A stretch of DNA of 64,000 bases from Ancylobacter gelatini (GCF_022601675.1 NZ_JAKVIL010000015.1:1-64000), one strand, 5' to 3'. Shown: positions 1 through 8,310, numbered from the stretch's first letter. The notes: generated by a model not told the origin, from the letters alone. Numbers and translations: made by a program.

Positions 1-73
1 GCTGATGCGCGTCAAGTCCGACAAGGGCACCCGCTTCGTCGCCATCTCCCTCAACGACGACAGCAAGGGCTGA
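1..73 (+). CDS. C-terminal end of an unidentified protein (partial)
   Basis: Only the last 23 codons are inside the window; codons run from base 2 and end in TGA at 71-73. The tail is rich in charged residues (ending SLNDDSKG) and codon use matches the high-GC neighbours. I do not recognise the family from so short a piece. It is followed 45 bp later by a strong hairpin that would end its transcript. Confidence 0.6.
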   Translation, partial: LMRVKSDKGTRFVAISLNDDSKG

Positions 74-118
74 GCCACCCGCTCCGCTCCGCTCACGGGC
101 GACGGCGCTTCATATTAT

Positions 119-148
119 CGGGAGCGCATCCGAACGGGTGCGCTCCCG
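119..148 (+). terminator. Hairpin terminator candidate downstream of the first gene
   Basis: A 13-bp stem (119-131 with 136-148, one G-T wobble) closes a GAAC tetraloop. It lies 45 bp after the stop at 73. No T-tract follows, so it may act as a processing or stabilising hairpin instead of a classical intrinsic terminator. Its arms start CGGGAG and end CTCCCG, resembling the two later hairpins in this gap. Confidence 0.5.
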
Positions 149-155
149 TGTCATC

Positions 156-239
156 GGCCAGGCTGTGGCCCGTTCCGTCGCCCCCTTGGGGCTGCAGTCC
201 AACCGATCGCGGGAAGTCCTCCGAAAGGGGGGCTTCCCG
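156..239. repeat. Structured extragenic element, copy A
   Basis: An 84-nt unit with three consecutive hairpins: GGCCA/TGGCC (156-170), GCCCC/GGGGC after a CCGTCG box at 175, and a 13-bp stem from 210 to 239 with a GAAA loop and arms CGGGAAG/CTTCCCG. The same order of boxes recurs at 351-434. The units differ in stem sequence but keep pairing, which suggests a structured element. Confidence 0.45.
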
Positions 240-254
240 TTGTCGTTTGCGGCC

Positions 255-293
255 GGCGCGCACATCGCTCCCAAATGGGAAATGGTGCGCGCC
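255..293. other. GC-rich inverted repeat in the 74-454 intergenic region
   Basis: GGCGCGCAC at 255-263 is the exact complement of GTGCGCGCC at 285-293, with a smaller CCC/GGG pairing inside the loop. It sits between the two copies of the 84-nt element. The rest of 74-454 holds no convincing gene: the open frames here are alanine/arginine/proline-rich shadows without ribosome sites. Confidence 0.4.
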
Positions 294-350
294 CGCGCGG
301 TCGCCTAGGCAGGGGGCGCGAGGATCCTGTGCCGCCCGAGGCTTCCGGGT

Positions 351-434
351 GGCCTGCCATTGGCCGGTCCGTCGCCCTTCCGTCGCCCCCCGGGGGCGGG
401 CCGCCAATCCCGGGAAGCTCGCGAGAGCTTCCCG
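351..434. repeat. Structured extragenic element, copy B
   Basis: Second copy of the 84-nt unit: GGCC/GGCC hairpin (351-365), CCGTCG boxes at 369 and 380, a GCCCCC/GGGGGC stem, then a perfect 10-bp stem at 411-434 with a GCGA loop (GNRA type). Compared with copy A the middle stem changes sequence on both arms, and the box CCGTCGCC is duplicated. The unit ends 20 bp before the stop of the convergent purine operon, so it could also act as that operon's terminator. Confidence 0.45.
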
Positions 435-454
435 CGGGCCGCCGTCTCCCGGGC

Positions 455-1342
455 TCAACTGCCGCGATAGGTCGAATAGCTCCACGGCGTCACCACCAGC
501 GGCACATGATAATGCCCCTCGGGGTCGCTCACCCCGAAACGGATCGGCACCGTGTCGAGAAAGGCCGGCTCCGGCAGCACGAGGCCGCGCGCGGCAAAAT
601 GCGCGCCTATATGAAACACCAGCTCATAGCGCCCGGCCCGCAGCGGCACGCCTGAAATCAGCGGCGCATCGGTGCGCCCGTCGGCATTGGTCACCGTCTC
701 CCTGAGCAGCGCGCGCGCCGAACGCCCGACCTCGTAAAGTTCGATGCGCACGCCCTCGGCCGGGCCGCCCTTATGGGTGTCGAGGACATGGGTCGACAGT
801 CGCCCGGCGACGTTCGGCATGCCGGACCCTTCCACGCGCTCGACGAGCCGCAGCCGGGTGATGAAGCCGATCTCCTCGATTGCGGCCGCAAGCTCCGCCT
901 CAGGATCATTGCCGAGCCGGCGCTCGAAGGCGTCCAGCACCGCGTCCCGGGTCAGCCGGCGCACGCAGACGACGAAGGGAAAGCCGAACCGCGCGCGATA
1001 GGCCGCGTTCAGCGCCTCGAATCGCGAGAACTCGGCGTCAGACAGTCGGTCGAGTCCGAGCCCGGCCTGCTCGGCCACCGAGGCCGGGGCAATGTCGCCG
1101 GCCCGCGCCGCCTTGCCGCCAAGGTCCGGATGGGCGCTGACAAAGGCGATGCGCGCCGCGCGCGGGCGCGACCGCACCACCGCCATCAGTGCCGCGTGCA
1201 GCGCGCTCACGCTGGCGAACGGCCCGGCGGCATGGGCGCCTTCCGCGACCCAGGGTGTGTGCTCGAAAATCCCGTCCAGCGCGGCACAGAAACCGGCGGC
1301 GTCCATCGCGTTCAGATCGTCGAGGGCAATGCGTTCGGACAC
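455..1342 (-). CDS. Bifunctional OHCU decarboxylase / 5-hydroxyisourate hydrolase
   Basis: Converts the unstable products of uricase to allantoin: the C-terminal half opens 5-hydroxyisourate and the N-terminal half decarboxylates OHCU to S-allantoin. Residues about 1-165 match OHCU decarboxylase. Residues about 175-295 are transthyretin-like HIU hydrolase, starting LSTHVLDTHKG and ending in the diagnostic YRGS tetrapeptide. I place the start at GTG 1342 (295 aa), 6 nt after an AGGAAG ribosome site and 10 bp past the stop of the upstream xanthine dehydrogenase gene. A longer frame reaching 1441 would overlap that gene and has no ribosome site. It is the last gene of the urate operon. Fusions of these two activities are known in bacteria and plants, so the call is firm. 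Confidence 0.92.
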   Translation of the reverse strand: MSERIALDDLNAMDAAGFCAALDGIFEHTPWVAEGAHAAGPFASVSALHAALMAVVRSRPRAARIAFVSAHPDLGGKAARAGDIAPASVAEQAGLGLDRLSDAEFSRFEALNAAYRARFGFPFVVCVRRLTRDAVLDAFERRLGNDPEAELAAAIEEIGFITRLRLVERVEGSGMPNVAGRLSTHVLDTHKGGPAEGVRIELYEVGRSARALLRETVTNADGRTDAPLISGVPLRAGRYELVFHIGAHFAARGLVLPEPAFLDTVPIRFGVSDPEGHYHVPLVVTPWSYSTYRGS

Positions 1343-1352
1343 GTCGGTCTTC

Positions 1353-4073
1353 CTATTTCTGGTCGGGCAGCAGGCGATAAAGGCGGTCGGCGGTGAAGGG
1401 GGTTTGCGTGAGGCGCACCCCGGTCGCCTCGCATATCGCATTGGCCAGCGCGGCGGCGACGGGATTATACGGGCTTTCGCTCATCGACTTGGCGCCGAGC
1501 GGTCCGACGCGGTCATAGGTGTCCGCGAACAGGACCTGCGTCTGCGGCAGGTCGGCGAAAGAGGGGATGTGATAGCCGCGAAAGCTGGGATTGGCGATGG
1601 CGCCGGTGTCGTCGACGATCATCCGCTCATAGAGCGCGGCGCCGATGGCCTGGGCGACGCCGCCCTGCACCTGCCCGCGGCACTGCATCGGGTTGATCAC
1701 CGTGCCGGCATCGGCGGCATGGACGGAGCGCAGGATGCGGATCTCGCCCGAGCGGCGATGCACCGCCACCTCGAAGCCCTGCACGTTGAAGGCGATGGAG
1801 CGCGGCGAGCCGCTGGCGTGGCCCACCGCCTCCAGCCCTTCGGGCGCCAGTGCAGACAGCGCAAGACGCTGCTCGCCCGCCACCACCGCATCGCCGTCGA
1901 GACGGCAGGCCTCCGGCGCGACGCCGAGCCGGGACGCGGCGGCGGCGCGGATCATCTCCGCCAGCGCCTGTGCCGCGCGCTGCGTCGCCTGCCCGGCGAC
2001 GACGGTACCGGTCGAGCCATAGGCGCCGGTATCGTGCCTGACATGCTCGGTGTCGGACTGGCTGAGGGCGATGTTCGCGGCGCGCGTGCCGAGCGCGGTG
2101 GCGGCGACCTGCCGGTGCACCGTGCTGGTGCCGTTGCCGAATTCCGCCGTGCCGACGCTGAGCTGATACGTACCGTCCGCCAGCAGACGCAGCCGGCTTT
2201 CCGCCGTGTGCCCGCGCGGGGGGATGGTGTCGATCATCGCCGCCGCCATGCCTCGCCCGACCATCCAGTCGGGACCGGGATCGCCCGGGACGGCGTCGGC
2301 GAACGCGTTCTCCACCAGGTCGAGGCACTGGTCGAGGCCATAGCTGCCATATTCGACATCGTGCGGGTGCGGGTCGTAGGAGATGAGCGGGTCGTCCGGC
2401 ACCACCACATTGCGCCGGCGCAGCGCGAACGGATCGATGTCCAGCGCCCGCGCGAGCTCGTCCATGGCGGATTCCACGGCGAAATTGGTCTGGCTCAGGC
2501 CATAGCCGCGAAAGGCGCCGGACGGCAGCGTGTTGGTATAGACGGCATGGCCATCCACCTTCTTGTTGGCGCAGCGATAGAGCGCGATACACTCATTGGC
2601 GCCGTGGAACAGCACCCCGCCGCCATGATTGCCATAGGCGCCGGTATTGGAAAGGATCTCCATCTCGATGGCGGTGAGCGTGCCGTCTGCCTTGGCGCCG
2701 AGCTTCACCCGCACCGTCATCGGGTGGCGGGAGGTCGAGGCGGCGAACTGCTCGGTGCGGGTGAATTCCAGCTTCACCGGGCGCCCGGTCTTCATCACCG
2801 CCAGCGCCACGATGTCCTCGGTGATCATCTCCTGTTTGCCGCCGAAGCCGCCGCCGACACGCTCGGCGAACACCCGCACCCGATCGCGCGGCAGGCCGTA
2901 GAGCCGGCACAGCGCGTCGCGGGTCAGGAACGGGGTCTGGGTCGAGGAGCGGATGACCAGCCGGCCGTCCGTGTCGCGCCAGCCGATGGCGCCGTGGGTT
3001 TCCAGATGCGCGTGCTGGACGCGCTGGCTGGTGTAGCTCCGCTCAAGGATCAGGTCGGCCGCGTCGAAGCCCTGATCGACATCGCCAATATGGCCGTGCA
3101 GTTCGGCGACGATGTTGCGCGAGATATCGGCGATGCGCGAAGTCGCCGGCTTGTCATGGATCACCGGCGCGCCGGGGGCCATGGCCGCTTCGGGGTCGAA
3201 CACGGCGGGCAAGAGCTGGTAATCGACCGCGATGGCCGCGCAGCCGGCCTCCGCCGCCGCCTCGCTCTGGGCCACCACCACTGCCACGCGGTCGCCAACG
3301 AACCGCACCACCTCGTCGAGCACCCGCGTGTCGTCCACGTCGTCGGAGTGGTGATGATGGCGCGCCGTGGAAAATAGCGCGTCGGGAGCATCCTTATGGG
3401 TCAGCACCGCCACCACGCCGGGAACGGCAAGGGCGCGGGTGCTGTCGATGGCCCGGATGCGGGCATGGGGGTGGGGCGAGCGCAGGATCTTCAAATGCAG
3501 CAGGCCGGCGAGGTCGCCCACGGGCGCGGCGTCCATGGTGTAGCGCGCCTGTCCGGTCACGATATCCGGCCCGGCGGGAGCCGGCAGGCTGCGCCCGCTC
3601 GCCGCGCCATCGGCGTCCGCATCGAGCGAGCAGCGGCCGGCAATGGCGTCGGCGATGGCGCTGTAGCCGGTGCACCGGCAGAGATTGCCCTTGAGCGCGC
3701 GCGGCAGCTCGGCCTTCTGCGCGGGGTCGAGCGTGCTTGCCGTCATCACCATGCCGGCGGTGCAGAAGCCGCACTGGAAGCCCTGCGCATCGAGAAAGGC
3801 CTGCTGCATCGGGTGCAGACCCTCGCCGGGAACGGTGTCGGCTAGGCCCTCGATGGTGGTGATGGTGCTCCCCTCGGCGCGGAACGCCGGGACGAGGCAG
3901 CTATGCACCGGCTTTCCGTCGAGATGCACGGTGCAGGCGCCGCAGTCGCCGGCATCGCAGCCCTTCTTGACGCCGAACCAGCCGAGTTCGCGCAGCAGGG
4001 TGCGCAGGCATTGGCCGGGGCGGGGCTCGGCCTGCTGTGCGCGGCCATTGACGGTGAGGGTGATCAGGCTCAC
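1353..4073 (-). CDS. Xanthine dehydrogenase, fused 2Fe-2S and molybdopterin subunit
   Basis: Oxidises hypoxanthine/xanthine to urate with the FAD subunit encoded just upstream. The 906-aa protein joins two normally separate subunits. Residues 1-140 carry both 2Fe-2S clusters (Cys39, 44, 47, 59 of the plant-ferredoxin type; Cys101, 104, 132, 134 of the CGFC...CRC type). From about residue 170 it is a molybdopterin-binding xanthine oxidase large domain with GGGFGGKQE and a terminal catalytic Glu region (SMSESPYNP). The ATG overlaps the FAD-subunit stop by four bases (ATGA), indicating translational coupling. No XdhC-type maturation gene is visible nearby. Substrate is inferred from the adjacent uricase; related fused enzymes act on other heterocycles or aldehydes. 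Confidence 0.88.
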   Translation of the reverse strand: MSLITLTVNGRAQQAEPRPGQCLRTLLRELGWFGVKKGCDAGDCGACTVHLDGKPVHSCLVPAFRAEGSTITTIEGLADTVPGEGLHPMQQAFLDAQGFQCGFCTAGMVMTASTLDPAQKAELPRALKGNLCRCTGYSAIADAIAGRCSLDADADGAASGRSLPAPAGPDIVTGQARYTMDAAPVGDLAGLLHLKILRSPHPHARIRAIDSTRALAVPGVVAVLTHKDAPDALFSTARHHHHSDDVDDTRVLDEVVRFVGDRVAVVVAQSEAAAEAGCAAIAVDYQLLPAVFDPEAAMAPGAPVIHDKPATSRIADISRNIVAELHGHIGDVDQGFDAADLILERSYTSQRVQHAHLETHGAIGWRDTDGRLVIRSSTQTPFLTRDALCRLYGLPRDRVRVFAERVGGGFGGKQEMITEDIVALAVMKTGRPVKLEFTRTEQFAASTSRHPMTVRVKLGAKADGTLTAIEMEILSNTGAYGNHGGGVLFHGANECIALYRCANKKVDGHAVYTNTLPSGAFRGYGLSQTNFAVESAMDELARALDIDPFALRRRNVVVPDDPLISYDPHPHDVEYGSYGLDQCLDLVENAFADAVPGDPGPDWMVGRGMAAAMIDTIPPRGHTAESRLRLLADGTYQLSVGTAEFGNGTSTVHRQVAATALGTRAANIALSQSDTEHVRHDTGAYGSTGTVVAGQATQRAAQALAEMIRAAAASRLGVAPEACRLDGDAVVAGEQRLALSALAPEGLEAVGHASGSPRSIAFNVQGFEVAVHRRSGEIRILRSVHAADAGTVINPMQCRGQVQGGVAQAIGAALYERMIVDDTGAIANPSFRGYHIPSFADLPQTQVLFADTYDRVGPLGAKSMSESPYNPVAAALANAICEATGVRLTQTPFTADRLYRLLPDQK

Positions 4074-4891
4074 GGCGCGCCCTCCGCCAGTTCCGCCCTT
4101 ATCTCCTCGGCGAACAGCACGGTCATGTGGCGGCGCCAGTCCGGCAGGCCGTGGAGGTCGTCATAATAGAGCGAGAGCGGGATCGAGGTGACGGCGTGGT
4201 GCAAGGCGTCGCGCGTCGGCACTTCGTCGAAGCGCAGCGGTACCGGGCGCCGTGTGGCGGCGGTGATGGTGAGGGCGAAATCATCGTCGCGCGCGCGCGT
4301 CCCGATCAGCAGCACACCGGAACGCCCGAGCGGCGTGAGCGAGGCGCGACGGAAGGCGAAGCGCCGGGTCAGCGCCTCGACGGGAATCTCGATGGCGCGC
4401 AGAACCTCGCCCGGCGCCAGCGCGGGATCTTGTGGCCCGCGTGCGAACCCCACGGCCGGCATGCGGCGCTCGCCGCCTTCCGCCGTCCAGATCACGCAGT
4501 CCCCCTCCAGCGCCGCGCAGAGTGAGATCATCGGCCCGGCGGGCAGGGAGAGGCAGAGATTGCCGCCCACGGTCGCGGTGTTCCAGACCTTGAACGAGGC
4601 GAGAAAGGCGCGGCAGCATTCGCCGATCAGCGGCGCCGCGTTCCAGCCCGGCGGCGCCTCGAAGGCGTAAAGCTCCGCCACCGTGCAGGTGGCGGCGATG
4701 GTGAGCCCGTGCGCGCCCGCCTCCAGTGCCGGCCAGCGCAGCGCGCCGAGGTCGATCAGCCGGCGGACATGCGGCTGCGGCTCCGAGAACAGCCAGGTGC
4801 CGCCACCGAGGAGGGCATCCCCGGCACGCGGCGGGCCGATCTCGTCGCGCCCGCGCGGGCGCACGACGTCGCTGATGGAATGGAGGTCCAT
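4070..4891 (-). CDS. Xanthine dehydrogenase FAD-binding subunit
   Basis: Medium subunit (273 aa) of the molybdenum hydroxylase, passing electrons from the 2Fe-2S clusters to NAD+ through FAD. The N-terminal half shows the FAD signatures GGGTWL and TVGGNLCLSLPAGPM typical of CO-dehydrogenase/xanthine-dehydrogenase medium chains. The C-terminal part fits the flavoprotein C-domain. The length is slightly short for the family (about 280-300 aa) but nothing obvious is missing. It lies 34 bp after the uricase stop and overlaps the next gene by ATGA, so the three are almost certainly one transcript. Confidence 0.88.
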   Translation of the reverse strand: MDLHSISDVVRPRGRDEIGPPRAGDALLGGGTWLFSEPQPHVRRLIDLGALRWPALEAGAHGLTIAATCTVAELYAFEAPPGWNAAPLIGECCRAFLASFKVWNTATVGGNLCLSLPAGPMISLCAALEGDCVIWTAEGGERRMPAVGFARGPQDPALAPGEVLRAIEIPVEALTRRFAFRRASLTPLGRSGVLLIGTRARDDDFALTITAATRRPVPLRFDEVPTRDALHHAVTSIPLSLYYDDLHGLPDWRRHMTVLFAEEIRAELAEGAP

Positions 4892-4925
4892 GACCCGCGC
4901 TCCCGGGCCGTTCGCGCGCGCTCGC

Positions 4926-5765
4926 TCAGTCCCGGCCGACCGTGCACTCGATCTGGCCGTGCGGCTCGTCGGTGGGGGTGAACACCTGCTTGTCGAAGGC
5001 GCGGCCGAAGGGCGAGAGGTCGATCGGCAGGTAATGCTTGTTCGGGCAGGCCATGGAGATTTCGGCGATCTCCGGCACCGCCGCCAGCACGGCCTCGCCC
5101 ATGAGGTACATGGTGTTCTGCACGCCGGGGCTGTAGGTGGTGGCGACGACGTTGAGCACGGTCTCGATCACCTTGGCATTGGCGGCCTCATAGGAGGCCG
5201 GTACGGACGACCACAGCCAGGAGGCGTCCATCGCGGTGGCCAGCATGCGGTCGCCGGTGGGCTTCAGCGTGGTGTTCTCGTCGAACCAGTAGTCTTCCCA
5301 GCCGGATTCCGTGGTCTTGAGGAAGGTGAAGCCGGAAATGCCGGAGATGACGGTGCTGCCTTCGCGCGTCGCCGAGAGCTTCACGAAGGGCTTGCCGTTG
5401 CCGTCGAGCACGAAGCTGTGGTCATGGGGCGCGCCATTGATCGGGATGCGCGCCCATTTGGTCTCATGGGCGGTGATGTCCACCTTCTCGACATGGGCGT
5501 AGCGATCGAGAAAATATCGGGCGAGCGCGCCGGCATAGGCCTCGTTCTCCAGTCCCACATTGTCGCGGGCGACGATGTTGACGATGTTCTTCACGGTATC
5601 GGTGGCGATCACCGAACGGTTGTCGCCCTGGGTAAAGGACGGGCCGAAGGCGCCGGAGAGCATGGCCTGCACGCTGAGTTCGCGCACCTCGTGGCGGGCC
5701 TCGTCGCGCTTCACGCGCATGATGCGCACCCGGCCCTTGCCGTATGTGTTGCGAATGAGCGGCAT
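4926..5765 (-). CDS. Urate oxidase (uricase), cofactor-independent
   Basis: Oxidises urate to 5-hydroxyisourate with O2, releasing H2O2. The 279-aa protein has the full tunnelling-fold uricase layout: N-terminal YGKGRVRIMRV, the TDTVKNIVNIVAR segment carrying the catalytic Thr, HDHSF, and a C-terminal half with LPIDLSPFG and DEPHGQIECTV. It is the first gene of the operon, followed by the xanthine dehydrogenase and OHCU/HIU genes, so hypoxanthine to allantoin is covered by four genes. There is no peroxisomal-type C-terminal signal, as expected in bacteria. An AGGGGAGAG ribosome site lies just upstream of the ATG at 5765. Confidence 0.93.
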   Translation of the reverse strand: MPLIRNTYGKGRVRIMRVKRDEARHEVRELSVQAMLSGAFGPSFTQGDNRSVIATDTVKNIVNIVARDNVGLENEAYAGALARYFLDRYAHVEKVDITAHETKWARIPINGAPHDHSFVLDGNGKPFVKLSATREGSTVISGISGFTFLKTTESGWEDYWFDENTTLKPTGDRMLATAMDASWLWSSVPASYEAANAKVIETVLNVVATTYSPGVQNTMYLMGEAVLAAVPEIAEISMACPNKHYLPIDLSPFGRAFDKQVFTPTDEPHGQIECTVGRD

Positions 5766-5984
5766 GCTGGACTCTCCCCTTTAGCCTCGGCGACCTCACA
5801 TTCATGCGAATCCGATGCCAAGGCGCGCGGCGTCGGTATCGGCATATGGTCGCGTCCAATGCCAAGTGTAGCGGCCCGCACCGGCTCCGAAAGCCTGAAT
5901 GTCGCAAACGGGTGGCGCGGCCGGATGCCCTGTCGCATGAAGGGGGTTGGAATACGCCGGGATCACCCGCCAAGGAGAGTGCCG
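5766..5984. promoter_or_regulatory. Divergent promoter region between urate operon and SDR gene
   Basis: The 219-bp gap separates two divergent genes and must hold the promoters of both. I see the two ribosome sites and a near-palindrome TTCATGCGAA close to the uricase side (about 5801-5810), but no confident -35/-10 pair. A regulator for the urate operon is not encoded next to it. Confidence 0.4.
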
Positions 5985-6773
5985 ATGTCGGCTGCCGCCC
6001 CGTCCCGCCCGCCCTTTTGCCTCGCCGGCCGGGTTGCGCTCGTCACCGGTGCCGGGCGCGGCCTCGGTTTTGAAATGGCGAAGGCGCTGGCGGCCGCGCA
6101 GGCGACCGTCGTGATCAACGGGCGCGATGCCGGGCGGCTGGAAGCGGCGGCGCAGGCGCTACGCGGGATGATCGCGGGCGCGCAGGTCGGGATCGCGCCG
6201 TTCGACGTCGCGGACACGGATGCCGGTGTCGAGGCGATCGACGCGATCGAGGCCCGGCATGGCGCGCTGGACATATTGGTCAACAATGTCGGCGCCCGCG
6301 ACCGGCGCGCTCTTGCCGATTTTTCGGCGACGGAGGCGGCGGCGTTGATCGGCACCGACCTGATCGGCCCGATGATGCTGGCGCGCGAGGCGGCCGGGCG
6401 CATGGCGCGGCGCGGCCATGGCCGGCTGATTACCGTGACCTCGATCGCCGGTCATGTCGCGAACCGCGACGACCCGGTCTACACCGCCGCCAAGGCCGGG
6501 CTGACCGGGCTGATGCGCGCCATGGCGGTCGATTATGCCCGGGCCGGCATTACCTCGAACGCCATCGCCCCCGGCATGTTCGCCACGGAGACCAATCGAG
6601 GGCTTGTCGAGGACGCCGCCTTCTCCGCCTTTGTCGATATCCGAGTCCCGGCGGGCCGCTGGGGCCGGCCGCCGGAAATCGGCGGCGCGGCGGTGTTTCT
6701 CGCATCCGACGAGGCGTCCTTCGTGAACGGTCACGTTCTGGTGGTTGATGGCGGTCAGACCGTCCGCATGTAG
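5985..6773 (+). CDS. SDR family oxidoreductase, gluconate 5-dehydrogenase-like
   Basis: Classical short-chain dehydrogenase of 262 aa. It has the TGAGRGLG cofactor-binding motif, NNVG, a catalytic Ser in TSIAG and the YTAAK motif, then the usual C-terminal VNGHVLVVDGG. The opening (FCLAGRVALVTGAGRG...VVINGRD) resembles gluconate 5-dehydrogenase and related 3-oxoacyl reductase-like enzymes that prefer NADP(H). The substrate cannot be fixed. I chose ATG 5985 because AAGGAGAG lies 6-7 nt upstream; the frame is open much further 5' but only as antisense to the urate genes. A TenA-like gene follows 78 bp later, with its own ribosome site. Confidence 0.75.
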   Translation: MSAAAPSRPPFCLAGRVALVTGAGRGLGFEMAKALAAAQATVVINGRDAGRLEAAAQALRGMIAGAQVGIAPFDVADTDAGVEAIDAIEARHGALDILVNNVGARDRRALADFSATEAAALIGTDLIGPMMLAREAAGRMARRGHGRLITVTSIAGHVANRDDPVYTAAKAGLTGLMRAMAVDYARAGITSNAIAPGMFATETNRGLVEDAAFSAFVDIRVPAGRWGRPPEIGGAAVFLASDEASFVNGHVLVVDGGQTVRM

Positions 6774-6851
6774 CGGCGCGGCACTGCCGCCCCTCGACGC
6801 GGGCCGCGCGTGGCGCGATACAACGCACGGACCCACGGGAGGAAGGCAAGG

Positions 6852-7499
6852 ATGACCGGCTTTTCCGATCGGCTGCGCGCCGAGACGACAGAGAACTGGC
6901 AGGCGGCGACCCGCCATCGCTTCGTCGACGAGATCTTCGCGGGGGCGGTGCCGCCCGAGATCATGGTTCGCTATCTGACCCAGGACTACCAGTTCATCGA
7001 CCGCTTCGTGGCGCTGCTCGGCATGGCGATCGCCACGGCCGACCTTTATCCCTCGCGCATCCGCTTCGCGCAGTTCGCGGCGATGATCACCAGCGACGAG
7101 AACACCTATTTCCAGCGCGCCTTCGATGCGCTCGACGTGCCGGCGAGCGAGCGCGTGGCGCCTGCCCTCGCCGCGCCGACGCTGGGCTTCCAGGCGCTGA
7201 TGCGCGAGGCGGCGCAGAGCGGGCGCTATCTGAACTGCCTCGCCGTGCTCACCGTGGCCGAGTGGCTCTATCTCGACTGGGCGGACCGCGCGGAGGCGGC
7301 GCTGCCGGGGGATTTCGTTCATGCCGAATGGATCACGCTGCACAATAATGACGGCTTCCGCGCCTTCGTGATCTGGCTGCGCGGCGAACTCGACCGGGCC
7401 GGTGCCCGCGCGGACGCGGCCGGGCAGGCCGAGGCGTCAGGCTATTTCCAGCGCGCGGTGGCGCTGGAGCGGGCCTTTTTTGATCACCTATACGAATAG
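6852..7499 (+). CDS. tenA: TenA family protein, probable TenA_E type aminohydrolase
   Basis: All-helical TenA/THI-4 fold protein of 215 aa. Family members hydrolyse aminopyrimidine breakdown products of thiamin for salvage. The segment that holds the catalytic Cys in TenA_C enzymes here reads AVLTVAEWLYLDWA, with no Cys but a Glu. This matches the TenA_E subgroup, whose members lack that Cys. A YLTQDYQFIDRF motif and a C-terminal ERAFFDHLY motif also fit. The start at ATG 6852 follows GGGAGGAAGG. No thiamin gene is next to it, so its substrate is open. Confidence 0.72.
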   Translation: MTGFSDRLRAETTENWQAATRHRFVDEIFAGAVPPEIMVRYLTQDYQFIDRFVALLGMAIATADLYPSRIRFAQFAAMITSDENTYFQRAFDALDVPASERVAPALAAPTLGFQALMREAAQSGRYLNCLAVLTVAEWLYLDWADRAEAALPGDFVHAEWITLHNNDGFRAFVIWLRGELDRAGARADAAGQAEASGYFQRAVALERAFFDHLYE

Positions 7500-7845
7500 T
7501 TCCAGCCCTACGTCTTTTGGCATACGGCATGGAAAGGCCAAAGTGCTGGGTGTGATCGCTCGAAACATGAGCGACTCAAGCAATGCCGACGTTTCGTTGC
7601 ATACAATGCGCGCTGCGATCTGCGGGAAAACTCCATATCCGATAACCGATGGTGCAGCTTGCGGCATTTATCATAATCTCGAAATATCGGACCGGCCGAG
7701 GCGGATGCCACGGCCTGAAACCATAGGCGAATGCTGAGTCTTGTTCGCTCTTATTTCGAAGATGACACCAATTAAGCCATCAGATATTTGTTGACGTTAT
7801 CCGTGGCGGTGTTACACGCGTACAGGCTTTGCAAGGAGAGTTTAG
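7500..7845. other. Intergenic region upstream of mucR
   Basis: 346 bp with visibly lower G+C than the flanking genes. The open frames on either strand lack ribosome sites and recognisable sequence. The AT-rich part near 7740-7800 fits a regulatory region, possibly the autoregulatory site of the MucR-type gene that follows. Confidence 0.4.
7791..7818 (+). promoter_or_regulatory. Candidate sigma-70-type promoter of mucR
   Basis: TTGACG (7791-7796), then 16 bp, then TACACG (7813-7818). The -35 element matches consensus at five of six positions; the -10 is weaker. Transcription would start about 20 bp before the AAGGAGAG ribosome site of the gene at 7846. Confidence 0.4.
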
Positions 7846-8310
7846 ATGTCGGAACAGGACAGTTCGACGGTCGATTATCTGGGTCTCACGGCTGATGTCG
7901 TCGCCGCGTTTGTCGGGAATAATTCCGTTCCGTCGACCGAGCTTCCTGACCTCATCGCCAAGGTTCACGGCGCTCTGCTTCGCCTGACGGCTCCGACGCC
8001 GGTTGTCGTCGAAGAAGTTCTCAAGCCCGCGATCCCGGTCAAGAAGTCGGTGACGCCGGAATATATCATCTGCCTTGAGGACGGCTTGAAGTTCAAGTCG
8101 CTGAAGCGTCACCTGCGGACGAAGTACAACATGACGCCGGAAGAATACCGCGCGAAATGGGGTCTTCCCAATGATTACCCCATGGTGGCGCCGAGCTATG
8201 CCGAGGCGCGCTCCAATCTCGCCAAGAAGATGGGTCTCGGCCAGCAGCGCAAGAAGCCGGTCGCCGTCGCGCCGGCCAAGACCCGCGGCCGGGCGAAGAA
8301 GATCGCCTGA
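7846..8310 (+). CDS. mucR: MucR/Ros-family transcriptional regulator
   Basis: A 154-aa DNA-binding protein of the alphaproteobacterial Ros/MucR family, global regulators that repress or activate exopolysaccharide, motility and virulence genes by binding AT-rich DNA. The N-terminal 60 residues form the oligomerisation part. The zinc-finger-like DNA-binding domain spans about 70-125 (YIICLEDG...LKRHL...[21 protein letters not shown]). Of the usual metal ligands I see Cys76, Asp79 (in place of the second Cys) and His89, but the final His is replaced (Lys93-Tyr94). Such ligand variants exist in the family. The start follows AAGGAGAG. It is monocistronic, with a hairpin terminator after it. The exopolysaccharide locus starting 30 kb downstream is an obvious possible target. 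Confidence 0.92.
   Translation: MSEQDSSTVDYLGLTADVVAAFVGNNSVPSTELPDLIAKVHGALLRLTAPTPVVVEEVLKPAIPVKKSVTPEYIICLEDGLKFKSLKRHLRTKYNMTPEEYRAKWGLPNDYPMVAPSYAEARSNLAKKMGLGQQRKKPVAVAPAKTRGRAKKIA

Noticed and set aside
1092-3377. 761-codon open frame on the plus strand
   Set aside because: Entirely antisense to the xanthine dehydrogenase and OHCU/HIU genes; His/Arg/Gly-rich without recognisable domains, a product of high-GC codon bias.
4683-5984. N-terminal extension of the SDR frame to 696 codons
   Set aside because: The extra part is antisense to uricase and the XDH FAD subunit; a good ribosome site at 5972-5979 marks the real start.
7500-7737. Small open frames on both strands before mucR
   Set aside because: No ribosome sites, no recognisable sequence, and the region looks regulatory.
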